Below, piece by piece: positions 53,272 to 60,967 of a stretch of DNA of 64,000 nt. The notes beneath the pieces are model-generated. The model made no database searches. It worked only from the letters and a program-made list of their open reading frames with translations, and was not told the origin of the DNA. Position numbers and translations under genes: made by a program. This stretch comes from Sulfurimonas sp. (GTDB taxonomy: Bacteria; Campylobacterota; Campylobacteria; Campylobacterales; Sulfurimonadaceae), in NCBI RefSeq assembly GCF_028694605.1, contig NZ_JAQVKP010000012.1, positions 26,516-90,515 on the forward strand, read 5' to 3'. Position 1 is the first letter of the stretch. Each line of letters begins with the position of its first letter.

Positions 53272-53307
53272 AAAAACATTAAGTCGCTATTGTAGCTTAA
53301 TGTTTTT
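53272..53307 (-). terminator. Intrinsic terminator overlapping the pth stop codon
   Basis: A 12-bp perfect stem AAAAACATTAAG/CTTAATGTTTTT with a 12-base loop that contains the pth stop, followed on the minus strand by a run of eight T. It is a textbook intrinsic terminator ending the rplY-pth transcript, 15 bp before the lptG start. Confidence 0.85.
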
Positions 53308-53856
53308 AGAGGTGTCCTTAATCGTATATTTTGAGCTAACATCTTCAAAACTATCCATAAGCAGTGCTTCAAGCGCATTTACGGCACTCTCTATCCATCT
53401 ACCAAGGTGTTTTTGCTCCTCTTTAGAGAAGTCGCTTAAAACATAAGAAGCAACTTCTCCTTTGTGTTCTGGTTTGCCAATGCCCATACGCACTCGGATA
53501 TACTCTTTAGAAATATGTTCATCGGCAGATTTAAGACCGTTATGCCCGCCGTGCCCGCCGCCCTTTTTAAAGCGAAGCGCACCAAATGGCAAGTCCAAAT
53601 CATCATGTATGACAACGACTTCATCAATTTTGTAAAATTTTTTAACAGCCGCAATAGAGACGCCTGATAGATTCATAAAAGTAAGCGGTTTTAATAAAAA
53701 ATGATTTGAAAATTTGAAAAGTTCACCCTGAAAAGATGAGGAAGAGAGTTTTTGAGCATTTTGTCTTTTGACAAGCTCATCAATAACCATAAAACCTATA
53801 TTATGGCGGGTATGCTCATAGTTCGGGCCAGGATTTCCTAGTCCGACTATTAACAT
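53287..53856 (-). CDS. pth: Peptidyl-tRNA hydrolase
   Basis: 189-aa hydrolase recycling peptidyl-tRNA. LVGLGNPGPNYEHTRHNIGF holds the conserved Asn and catalytic His; LLKPLTFMNLSG, HDDLDLPFG and GGGHGGHNGLKS are the other signatures. The last residues KDTSKNIKLQ are encoded by the terminator stem and by a 16-base segment resembling the MITE arm near 19591. Directly after rplY (2 bp). Confidence 0.96.
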   Translation of the reverse strand: MLIVGLGNPGPNYEHTRHNIGFMVIDELVKRQNAQKLSSSSFQGELFKFSNHFLLKPLTFMNLSGVSIAAVKKFYKIDEVVVIHDDLDLPFGALRFKKGGGHGGHNGLKSADEHISKEYIRVRMGIGKPEHKGEVASYVLSDFSKEEQKHLGRWIESAVNALEALLMDSFEDVSSKYTIKDTSKNIKLQ

Positions 53857-53858
53857 GA

Positions 53859-54395
53859 TTACTTAGCTTTAATAATACTTAAAACAGATACACGGTCAGC
53901 GTCTGTAAATGTTACGTTTGGAATTTTATCTAAGTCACGTACCATCTTAGCATCGCCTACATCCATTTTTGCAACATCTACGATAACGCTGTTTGGAACG
54001 TTTTCAATAGCAGCTTTTACTCTTAAACGCGGCTTGGAAATATGCACAAGACCTTTGTTTTTAAGACCGATTGCATCACCAACTGTTTGTACTGGAAGAT
54101 GATAGTGTGTTACAACACCTGTTTGTGCAACCATCAAGTCCACGTGAAGTAGTTTGCCTGTTACAGGATGTGCTTCATATGCTTGAACAACAACATTCAT
54201 CTCTTTTCCGGCTATTGAGACCGGGAATGCTAAGTTCTCTTTATTGCGAACAGTACGGATATATTCGTTTTCTTTGAATACGGCATGAATATTTTCAAGC
54301 CCTTTTCCGTAAATATTTGCAATTAGATAACCATCACGGCGAAGCGCTTTCGTGCTTTTTTTGCCAATACTCTCTCTAACGATACCTTCTAACAT
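53859..54395 (-). CDS. rplY: 50S ribosomal protein L25/CTC
   Basis: 178-aa long-form L25 (TL5/CTC type) binding 5S rRNA. An N-terminal L25 domain (ALRRDGYLIANIYGKG) is followed by a beta-rich C-terminal domain (about residues 95-178). ATG with GAAGGAT upstream and a TATAAT 29-34 bp before. Confidence 0.95.
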   Translation of the reverse strand: MLEGIVRESIGKKSTKALRRDGYLIANIYGKGLENIHAVFKENEYIRTVRNKENLAFPVSIAGKEMNVVVQAYEAHPVTGKLLHVDLMVAQTGVVTHYHLPVQTVGDAIGLKNKGLVHISKPRLRVKAAIENVPNSVIVDVAKMDVGDAKMVRDLDKIPNVTFTDADRVSVLSIIKAK

Positions 54396-54423
54396 AGTAA
54401 ATCCTTCATAAAAAATGTTTGGA

Positions 54424-54429
54424 ATTATA
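54424..54429 (-). promoter_or_regulatory. Putative -10 element of rplY
   Basis: TATAAT on the minus strand between the pilT stop and rplY, 28 bp before the rplY ATG. No good -35. Confidence 0.45.
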
Positions 54430-54461
54430 CCTTTTTAAGCTTTAAGTGTAGTTAAACAAGG

Positions 54462-55664
54462 CTATTTTAAATCAAAAACATCTTCCTCAACTGCGCTGTT
54501 TTCATCAATGTTTTTCCAGTTTTCCGGCTTTTTGACATCAGCAGCCTTTCCGCTGTTAAAACCATTCATTTTAAGCTCTAAGTCAGAAGCGCTTGTTGCA
54601 TACTCTTTGGCTTTCTCTCTTGTAATAACCCCTGTGTTATATATATCGAAAATATGCTGATCAAAACTCTGTGATTTGTAGTGGTCACGCCCTTTTTCTA
54701 TTGCTTCACGAATCTCAATATCACGATTTTCTAAAATCAATTTTTCTATCGTAGGAGTTTTGACAAGTATCTCCATCGCCGCCACACGCTTTTTGTCAAT
54801 TGTCGGAATAAGGCGCTGTGAAATAACCCCCCTAAGAACGCTCGCCAGCGAGAGACGAATACGATTTTGCTCCTCATACGGGAACATACCTATGATACGA
54901 TTGATTGTCTCTTTTGCATCAAGCGTATGGAGTGTAGAAAAAACGAGGTGACCGGTATCTGCGGCATGAAGTGCCAGTTCTATGGTCTCTCTATCTCTCA
55001 TCTCACCGACAAGGATGATGTCGGGGTCTTCACGCAAAGCTGCTCTTAGGGCTCTATCAAAAGATAGAGTATCTTGACCCAATGAACGCTGATTGATGAT
55101 GCAACCTCTGTCTTTGTGAACAAACTCTATAGGGTCTTCAATCGTTATAATATGCTTTTTATCTGTAAAGTTTATCTCATTCACCATAGCAGCAAGCGTT
55201 GTTGATTTACCGCTTCCCGTTGTCCCCGTGACAAGCACAAGCCCGCGTGATTCCTTTGTAAACATTCTTACTGCTTCAGGGTATTTCATCTCATCGATAG
55301 TCGGAATCTTCATAGGAATTACACGAAAAACAAAAGAAGGACCGTCCGTTTGAAAAAATATATTAACACGGAAGCGATTACTCTCATCAAACTGATAAAC
55401 AAAGTCTATCTCTTTATTTTCAACAAACTCAGAATATCTTCCCCGCAACATCTCTTTTGCCAAAACCATTGCATCATCGTATGAAAATACACTTCCGGAA
55501 AATGGAATTATCGTCCCATTGATTCTGGCGCGTATCACTCCATTTGATTTTACGTGCAAGTCACTGCCTTCGTTTTCAATAAGTTTTTTGAGGTACCCTC
55601 TTATCTTTTTTATCTGTTCAAACGTTAACTGATTTATATCTACTTCATTTTTATTTTGACTCAT
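54462..55664 (-). CDS. pilT: PilT-type twitching ATPase
   Basis: 400-aa secretion ATPase of the PilT/PilU retraction type. Walker A TGTTGSGKSTT, Asp box ITIEDPIEFVH, Walker B LREDPDIILVGEMRD and the His box STLHT are all present. No other type IV pilus gene is nearby. It is coupled to tal by a 4-bp overlap (ATGA), an unexpected partner. The C-terminus has an acidic tail of about 40 residues. Confidence 0.93.
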   Translation of the reverse strand: MSQNKNEVDINQLTFEQIKKIRGYLKKLIENEGSDLHVKSNGVIRARINGTIIPFSGSVFSYDDAMVLAKEMLRGRYSEFVENKEIDFVYQFDESNRFRVNIFFQTDGPSFVFRVIPMKIPTIDEMKYPEAVRMFTKESRGLVLVTGTTGSGKSTTLAAMVNEINFTDKKHIITIEDPIEFVHKDRGCIINQRSLGQDTLSFDRALRAALREDPDIILVGEMRDRETIELALHAADTGHLVFSTLHTLDAKETINRIIGMFPYEEQNRIRLSLASVLRGVISQRLIPTIDKKRVAAMEILVKTPTIEKLILENRDIEIREAIEKGRDHYKSQSFDQHIFDIYNTGVITREKAKEYATSASDLELKMNGFNSGKAADVKKPENWKNIDENSAVEEDVFDLK

Positions 55665-56641
55665 AATGACTCCAATATATCTTTAAATGCATCTTTAAAA
55701 GATTGCAATCCATCTTCTATCTGTTTTGCCAAAACAGCATCAAAATCAATACCCAAACCCCTAATCTTTTCAAAGTGTTCTTCTATCATTTTTGGCTCAA
55801 CCGGCAACGCTGCGGCTTGAAGCCCATTTGCATGAAATGCTTTTATGGTCTCAATCGGAGCAGTGTTTATAGTGTTATACGCTAAAAGTTTTTCTATGTA
55901 GTAATGTGCATCAAGAGAATCATCTTTTACTCCTGTGCTTGCAAAAAGAACTCTACATCCGTTCACTTCCAGCTTTTCAACTTCTGCATAAATAGCAGCA
56001 CTGTTATAGATACCGCTCAGACCTATTGACACACCGTTTTTTGCAAGCAGCGCGTCAAGTGCTCTATCAACACGGCTTACAAAAACACTGATAACTGTAT
56101 CAACCTTGGAGCCATATTTCGCCATACCATCGCCAAATGCCTCTGCGCAAGCAAGTGCCTGCTCCATTTTAAATATAAGCGTCGCATTCACAGGGATACC
56201 GCTTCCTACAAGCTCCCGCATAGCACTATATCCGGCTGCTGTAGCCGGAACCTTTATCATTACATTTTTGCGACCTATTTGAGCAAAAAGTCGCTTCCCT
56301 TCCTCTATGGTTGCCTCTGCATCGTCACAAAGATATGGATCTACCTCAATGCTCACATACCCATCATCTCCCGCTTCATAAAGCGGCGCTAAGATATCTG
56401 CCGCTTTTTGAATATCATAAATAGCAACCGCCTCATACTTCTGCTTAGGAGTTAAAGTACTTAGAGCAGCTAGCTGCTCTTTATAGGCACTTGAACTAAG
56501 TATCGCATTTTTAAAAATTGCTGGGTTAGAGGTCGCACCGTTAACAATTCCTTGTGCAATCAAATCCCTAAACTCACTATCCAAATAATCCCTCTCTATA
56601 AAATCAGCCCATAAAGAGAATTTTAAATCTTCTATATACAC
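55661..56641 (-). CDS. tal: Transaldolase
   Basis: 326-aa transaldolase of the pentose phosphate pathway. GIVNGATSNPAIFKNAIL and KVPATAAGYSAMREL (Schiff-base Lys) are the family signatures. GTG start at 56641, with a promoter TTGAAA-16-TATAAT upstream. It overlaps the pilT start by 4 bp. Confidence 0.93.
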   Translation of the reverse strand: MYIEDLKFSLWADFIERDYLDSEFRDLIAQGIVNGATSNPAIFKNAILSSSAYKEQLAALSTLTPKQKYEAVAIYDIQKAADILAPLYEAGDDGYVSIEVDPYLCDDAEATIEEGKRLFAQIGRKNVMIKVPATAAGYSAMRELVGSGIPVNATLIFKMEQALACAEAFGDGMAKYGSKVDTVISVFVSRVDRALDALLAKNGVSIGLSGIYNSAAIYAEVEKLEVNGCRVLFASTGVKDDSLDAHYYIEKLLAYNTINTAPIETIKAFHANGLQAAALPVEPKMIEEHFEKIRGLGIDFDAVLAKQIEDGLQSFKDAFKDILESL

Positions 56642-56666
56642 GCAAAGCCCCTTTCTTGTTCGGTAA

Positions 56667-56694
56667 ATTATATCTTAACAAATCTCAATTTCAA
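56667..56694 (-). promoter_or_regulatory. Sigma70-type promoter of tal-pilT
   Basis: Minus strand TTGAAA (56694-56689) and TATAAT (56672-56667) with a 16-bp spacer, about 25 bp before the tal start. Confidence 0.6.
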
Positions 56695-56695
56695 A

Positions 56696-58096
56696 TCAAC
56701 CTACATTTATAGGTATTTTGATACTAAACGTTGTCTCACTCCCGGAAGTTTGTACTTCTATCTCGCCACCAAACTGTTTTTCAACAATCATTTTACTCAT
56801 ATAGAGTCCCAATCCTGTTCCATTTTTTCCTTTTGTGCTAAAGTATGGCTCAAAAAGACGTGAAATGTGCTCTTTTGCAATTCCGCCGGCATTATCATGG
56901 ATAGAGATTGTTATCAGCTCCTTTTCTATAAATGTATCAATGGCAATAAAAGGATTTGAAGATTTAGCTTCATTATGTGCATCAATAGCGTTATTTAAAA
57001 TATTTAAAATTACCTGAACCAGCTCATTGGCGTAAGTTTTTAGAGTTATACTGTTTTGTTTATCTACGGTGAGCGAAATATTCCTATCATGCACTCTGGT
57101 AAGAGCAAAATTTACCGCCCGTTGCAGCAATTCTTGCAACTCAATCGTTACGCTCTCCTTATTTGGACGAAAATATGTTTGAAAATCATCTATAGTTTCA
57201 GAAAGGTAGATGATGGTATTGCTTATATTACTAAGTGCCTCATCCATATCTTTGCATCTTTTTTCATTGCTTAGCATATGTTTAAGTTGTAGATTTGCTA
57301 TTTGCAACGTTATGGTAGAGAGCGGCTGTCTCCACTGATGCGCTATCATGCTTATCATCTCCCCCATTACCGCCTGTTTGGACTGTACCTCAAGGATTTG
57401 GTCTTTTTTTCTCAGCTCCTCTAGTTTTTGCTCCACCGCTACCTCAAGCGATTCATTGAGCTTGATAAGCTCCATGGTTTTATCTTTGACCTGTTTTTCA
57501 AGTTCGGAGTTAAAATTTTTTAGCATCTCTTGTTGTTGCAATATTGTTGATTTTGCCTCATCAATCTTTTTTTTGTAAAAATAGATAATAATGCTAACAA
57601 TTACCAAAACAAAAGAGATGTAAAAAACTTGATACATAGAGTATTTTATCTCCACAAAGCTCTGCAAAGGTGCGACCAAAAGCATCAGAAGAATAAAAAA
57701 AAGCCAATAGAATGAGTGAACCGTTTTTTGAAAATAGAGCAAAATAATAGGGTAAGTAAATATCCAAAGATGTTTTAAATCGCTTGGATGGCTAAGATAG
57801 ATAAGGAAAAGAAACAAAAAGGTATATTGTAACGTCATACCCATAGCAAAAAACTCAAAAAAGTTGCGATACTTCCGAAGAGCAAAAAACATCACAAAGT
57901 TCATACAAAGTAGAGCGATTTCCAGAGGAATAAAGTCGTGTAAATCTCTTATGTAGTTACCGATTATCCCAAAAACAAGACCTGCACTTGAGAGCAAAAT
58001 ACCTATATTTACCATCTGGTATCTATTTTTTAACTCATGCTCCGATGCATCAAAAACCCAACCGCTTGTAAAAACATCTTTTATTTTTATTAGCAT
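56696..58096 (-). CDS. Membrane sensor histidine kinase (orphan)
   Basis: 466-aa sensor kinase. The N-terminal half holds six hydrophobic segments (about 30-185) with no large periplasmic loop, so it may sense a membrane or intramembrane signal. A coiled coil (about 185-240) leads to the His box MISMIAHQWRQPLSTITLQ, and the ATPase lobe has N-box NILNNAIDAHN and G-boxes DNAGGIA and GTGLGLYMSK. No response regulator is adjacent; 12 bp after pabB. Confidence 0.9.
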   Translation of the reverse strand: MLIKIKDVFTSGWVFDASEHELKNRYQMVNIGILLSSAGLVFGIIGNYIRDLHDFIPLEIALLCMNFVMFFALRKYRNFFEFFAMGMTLQYTFLFLFLIYLSHPSDLKHLWIFTYPIILLYFQKTVHSFYWLFFILLMLLVAPLQSFVEIKYSMYQVFYISFVLVIVSIIIYFYKKKIDEAKSTILQQQEMLKNFNSELEKQVKDKTMELIKLNESLEVAVEQKLEELRKKDQILEVQSKQAVMGEMISMIAHQWRQPLSTITLQIANLQLKHMLSNEKRCKDMDEALSNISNTIIYLSETIDDFQTYFRPNKESVTIELQELLQRAVNFALTRVHDRNISLTVDKQNSITLKTYANELVQVILNILNNAIDAHNEAKSSNPFIAIDTFIEKELITISIHDNAGGIAKEHISRLFEPYFSTKGKNGTGLGLYMSKMIVEKQFGGEIEVQTSGSETTFSIKIPINVG

Positions 58097-58108
58097 CCGC
58101 TTCTCCTT

Positions 58109-59047
58109 TTATGGCAGATAGACTTTATCTAAAAGTTCATTATACTCACTTTGTGCATCGCTATCAAGTGTTATGCCGCCGCCACTTTTATAAATATAGC
58201 CCTCTTGCGACTTCTGCACAAATCGTATCATAACCGCACTATCGAGTGTTTTGCCGTCATATACACCAAACACTCCGCTAAAAAATCCTCTCTCATACCC
58301 CTCAACCGCATCGATTATCTCCAAAGTACTCTTTTTTGGCGCACCGCTTATGCTTCCCGCCGGAAGAAGTGCCTTTAATATATCTCCTATCCTCTCGGGC
58401 CAATCCTCACCGACATCTCCGCTTATGCGAGAGCTTACATGCAAAAGTTTTTTCACTCCTGCCTCTATCTCATGAACATATCTAAACTTCTCAACTCTCA
58501 CCTTTTTTGCCACGATTGAGAGGTCGTTTCTCAAGAGATCAACAACCATAACATGTTCTGCCATCTCTTTTTGGTTAGCTAAGATGCTCTCTTTGGCGTT
58601 TGTGATGGATGCATCAATTGTCCCTTTCATGGGAAAAGTAGAGATTTTAGAGTCCTCAATCCGGATAAATTTTTCCGGAGAGAAGCAGACGAACTCATCT
58701 TTATATCTTAGTTTATATTGGGCATTAGCACACCAAAATATCTCTTTGAGAGAGAGCGGAGTTTTTATAAATGAGGGCTGAGTAAGATTTAAAAGATATG
58801 TTTCGCCTGCCTTTATCTTCTCAATGACAAAATCAAACTTTTTTTTATATTCGCTAAAGTCTGCGCCTTTTTTCTCTAAAAAGTCTGCATGCTCTTTTGT
58901 TTTATAATTTTCATCTATGCAAAATTCAATGTCGTTTGCCTCAAGTTCACACAAAGGAAAAGCTATTATATTTTGAGCCTTAAAATCGACTATAAATAAA
59001 AAAGGCTCCCTTTTTACACCCAGAGAGTTTAAATCATCAAATGTCAT
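58109..59047 (-). CDS. pabB: Aminodeoxychorismate synthase component I
   Basis: 312-aa chorismate-utilising enzyme (PabB/TrpE family) for folate synthesis. [21 protein letters not shown], the VDLLRNDLS stretch and [15 protein letters not shown] are visible. It is shorter than E. coli PabB (about 450 aa) because the N-terminal domain is reduced, as in many Campylobacterota. It overlaps pyrB by 11 bp. The glutaminase subunit is not in the window. Confidence 0.9.
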   Translation of the reverse strand: MTFDDLNSLGVKREPFLFIVDFKAQNIIAFPLCELEANDIEFCIDENYKTKEHADFLEKKGADFSEYKKKFDFVIEKIKAGETYLLNLTQPSFIKTPLSLKEIFWCANAQYKLRYKDEFVCFSPEKFIRIEDSKISTFPMKGTIDASITNAKESILANQKEMAEHVMVVDLLRNDLSIVAKKVRVEKFRYVHEIEAGVKKLLHVSSRISGDVGEDWPERIGDILKALLPAGSISGAPKKSTLEIIDAVEGYERGFFSGVFGVYDGKTLDSAVMIRFVQKSQEGYIYKSGGGITLDSDAQSEYNELLDKVYLP

Positions 59048-59912
59048 TAATCAATTTTTTAAGCACTGCCATTCTAATAGCAACACCGTTTGAGACCTGC
59101 TCTAAAACTTTGCATCTTTTATCTGCCAAAAGCACATCACAAATATCTATATTTCTATGAACGGGTCCAGGATGAAGCAGGATAATATCTCTATCTCCCA
59201 CAACTTCCGAGGTTATGCAAAAATCACTCGCATAATCTTTAAGCGATGCGTAAGTTTGCGAAGAGTGCCTCTCCGTTTGGGTTCTAAGGCTCATGATAGC
59301 ATCCACTTCATCAATTATCTCATTAATGCGGTGTGTCGTTCTCAGATTTGTTTTTGGCAAAAACTGTGGCGGTGCAACCAAAACCACCTCCATCCCAAAG
59401 CGAGTAAGAAGTTCGATATTGGAGTTTGCAACTCTTGAATTTTTTATATCTCCGACTATGGCTATTTTTATTCCTTTAACATCTCCAAAATGTTTTTTAA
59501 GAGTAAAAAGATCTAAAAGTGCCTGTGTCGGGTGCGCATGTGCGCCATCTCCTGCATTTATGATGGAAGCTTTCGTATGGTTTGAGAGGATTTTTGGTAC
59601 ACCGGAGTTTTGATGTCGCACGATGATGGCATGAGGACCCATCGCATCAAGGTTCATTGCCGTATCGACAAGCGTTTCGCCTTTTTTAGTAGAGCTATTT
59701 GCCACATCAAGATGCACTATCTCCGCCCCAAGCCTCTTTGCGGCAATCTCAAAAGAGCTTCTCGTTCTTGTTGAGTTTTCAAAAAAAAGCGTAATTATGA
59801 TTTTATCCCTTAAAATCCCCTCAAATCTGCCATCGCTAAAAAGCTCTGCATCCTCTAAAATCGACTCTATCTCTTTAGTCGTAAAATCATCTGTACGAAT
59901 TAAATGTTTCAT
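59037..59912 (-). CDS. pyrB: Aspartate carbamoyltransferase catalytic subunit
   Basis: 291-aa ATCase catalytic chain for pyrimidine synthesis. [13 protein letters not shown] binds carbamoyl phosphate; [22 protein letters not shown] and [10 protein letters not shown] complete the active site. ATG 59912 follows AAGGAAAAA; the frame from 59942 starts inside a palindromic repeat. No regulatory subunit (pyrI) is present. Confidence 0.96.
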   Translation of the reverse strand: MKHLIRTDDFTTKEIESILEDAELFSDGRFEGILRDKIIITLFFENSTRTRSSFEIAAKRLGAEIVHLDVANSSTKKGETLVDTAMNLDAMGPHAIIVRHQNSGVPKILSNHTKASIINAGDGAHAHPTQALLDLFTLKKHFGDVKGIKIAIVGDIKNSRVANSNIELLTRFGMEVVLVAPPQFLPKTNLRTTHRINEIIDEVDAIMSLRTQTERHSSQTYASLKDYASDFCITSEVVGDRDIILLHPGPVHRNIDICDVLLADKRCKVLEQVSNGVAIRMAVLKKLINDI

Positions 59913-59926
59913 TTTTTCCTTACACT

Positions 59927-59951
59927 CGTCATTCCGTATCAAGTACGGAAT
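59927..59951. repeat. Palindromic repeat of the GTCATTCCG type
   Basis: ATTCCGTA (59931-59938) and TACGGAAT (59944-59951) form an 8-bp perfect stem with a 5-base loop TCAAG, preceded by CGTC. This short palindrome resembles the dispersed intergenic repeats that share the core GTCATTCCG...CGGAATC in many proteobacteria. It lies between bioD and pyrB and may also terminate bioD. Confidence 0.6.
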
Positions 59952-59961
59952 CTAATTTATT

Positions 59962-60609
59962 TTATAAATTATACAAGACATCACATATTTTTTCAATATC
60001 ACGATCCGCTTCAAGCACCTCAAAACCCGTTTGTACAAAGTAAGGCTTTGAGATAGCTTCAAAACTGCCGCTATCTTCTTTACAGTTAAACGCAACCGCA
60101 TGCACTATCTTTTTATCTTCAAGAGCTTTTTTACTAAGCAGTGTATCGTTTATACAGCCAAGAGAACAGTGCGTAACCAAAAGCGCAACAGCTTTAAGCT
60201 TCTGCACTAAATCTATCATCATAGTGTCTGCATCAATAGGCACATAAAGCCCGCCAGCCCCCTCAATAATAACAATATCACAAAAAGCCTCAAGCTCTTG
60301 GATCTTTTTTTCTACTTTTTTTATATCCAGCTTCACGCCGCCGGATGCCACAAACGGAGCCGCTGCCATCTCGTACATTATAGGAACGATATCTTCAGCC
60401 TCCAGATGCCACAGCTTTGGATTCACCTCTTTTACAAGTTCTAAAAGTTCCTCTCCATCCGTCGCATACCCATTCAAAACCCCAGTTTCAATCGGCTTGA
60501 TAACCCCAACCCTAAACCCGCGCAAAGCAAACTCTCTAAGAAGCAGTTTTGTCGTATATGTTTTTCCTATGTTGGTATTTGTAGCAGTTACGAAGATTCG
60601 TTTTGTCAT
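59962..60609 (-). CDS. bioD: Dethiobiotin synthetase
   Basis: 215-aa ATP-dependent carboxylase forming the ureido ring of dethiobiotin. The P-loop is TATNTNIGKTYTTKLL, then KPIETGV and the IIEGAGGLYVPI motif. Length fits the family (about 220). Other bio genes are not in the window. ATG start, divergent from clpS. Confidence 0.95.
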   Translation of the reverse strand: MTKRIFVTATNTNIGKTYTTKLLLREFALRGFRVGVIKPIETGVLNGYATDGEELLELVKEVNPKLWHLEAEDIVPIMYEMAAAPFVASGGVKLDIKKVEKKIQELEAFCDIVIIEGAGGLYVPIDADTMMIDLVQKLKAVALLVTHCSLGCINDTLLSKKALEDKKIVHAVAFNCKEDSGSFEAISKPYFVQTGFEVLEADRDIEKICDVLYNL

Positions 60610-60626
60610 AATTATCTCAATTTCGT

Positions 60627-60632
60627 TATAAT
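60627..60632 (+). promoter_or_regulatory. Putative -10 element of clpS
   Basis: TATAAT 35 bp before the clpS ATG, in a T-rich context typical of Campylobacterota promoters. AGGAAATTT ATG follows as the ribosome site. Confidence 0.5.
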
Positions 60633-60667
60633 TTTTTTCAATAAGAGATAAATATTATAGGAAATTT

Positions 60668-60967
60668 ATGGCAACGAATACAGAATTAGAAACTATCAGC
60701 GAAATATCGCTCAAATATCCTAAAAGATACAAAGTACTCCTTTTAAACGACAACTATACTTCGATGGAGTTTGTTATCGATATTTTAATGCGCATCTTTC
60801 ACAAAGGGTATGATGAAGCTCAAAATATCATGCTTCAAGTACATGAAAACGGCAAAGGAGTATGCGGTGTCTATACGCATGAGATTGCAGAGACCAAAAT
60901 AGCACAGGTGCATCAAAAAGCCAGAGATAACGGTTTTCCGCTAAGAGCACAGATGGAGAATGAGTAA
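60668..60967 (+). CDS. clpS: ATP-dependent Clp protease adaptor ClpS
   Basis: 99-aa adaptor recognising N-end-rule residues (Leu, Phe, Tyr, Trp). YKVLLLNDNYTSMEFVIDIL is the core with the Asn-Asp substrate pocket, and KGVCGVYTHEIAETK forms the ClpA-contacting side. The stop shares one base with the clpA start (TAATG). Full length. Confidence 0.97.
   Translation: MATNTELETISEISLKYPKRYKVLLLNDNYTSMEFVIDILMRIFHKGYDEAQNIMLQVHENGKGVCGVYTHEIAETKIAQVHQKARDNGFPLRAQMENE

Noticed and set aside
53530..53575. GC-rich repeat-like CCGCC stretch on the plus strand.
   Set aside because: It encodes the conserved Gly-Gly-Gly-His-Gly-Gly-His of pth on the minus strand.
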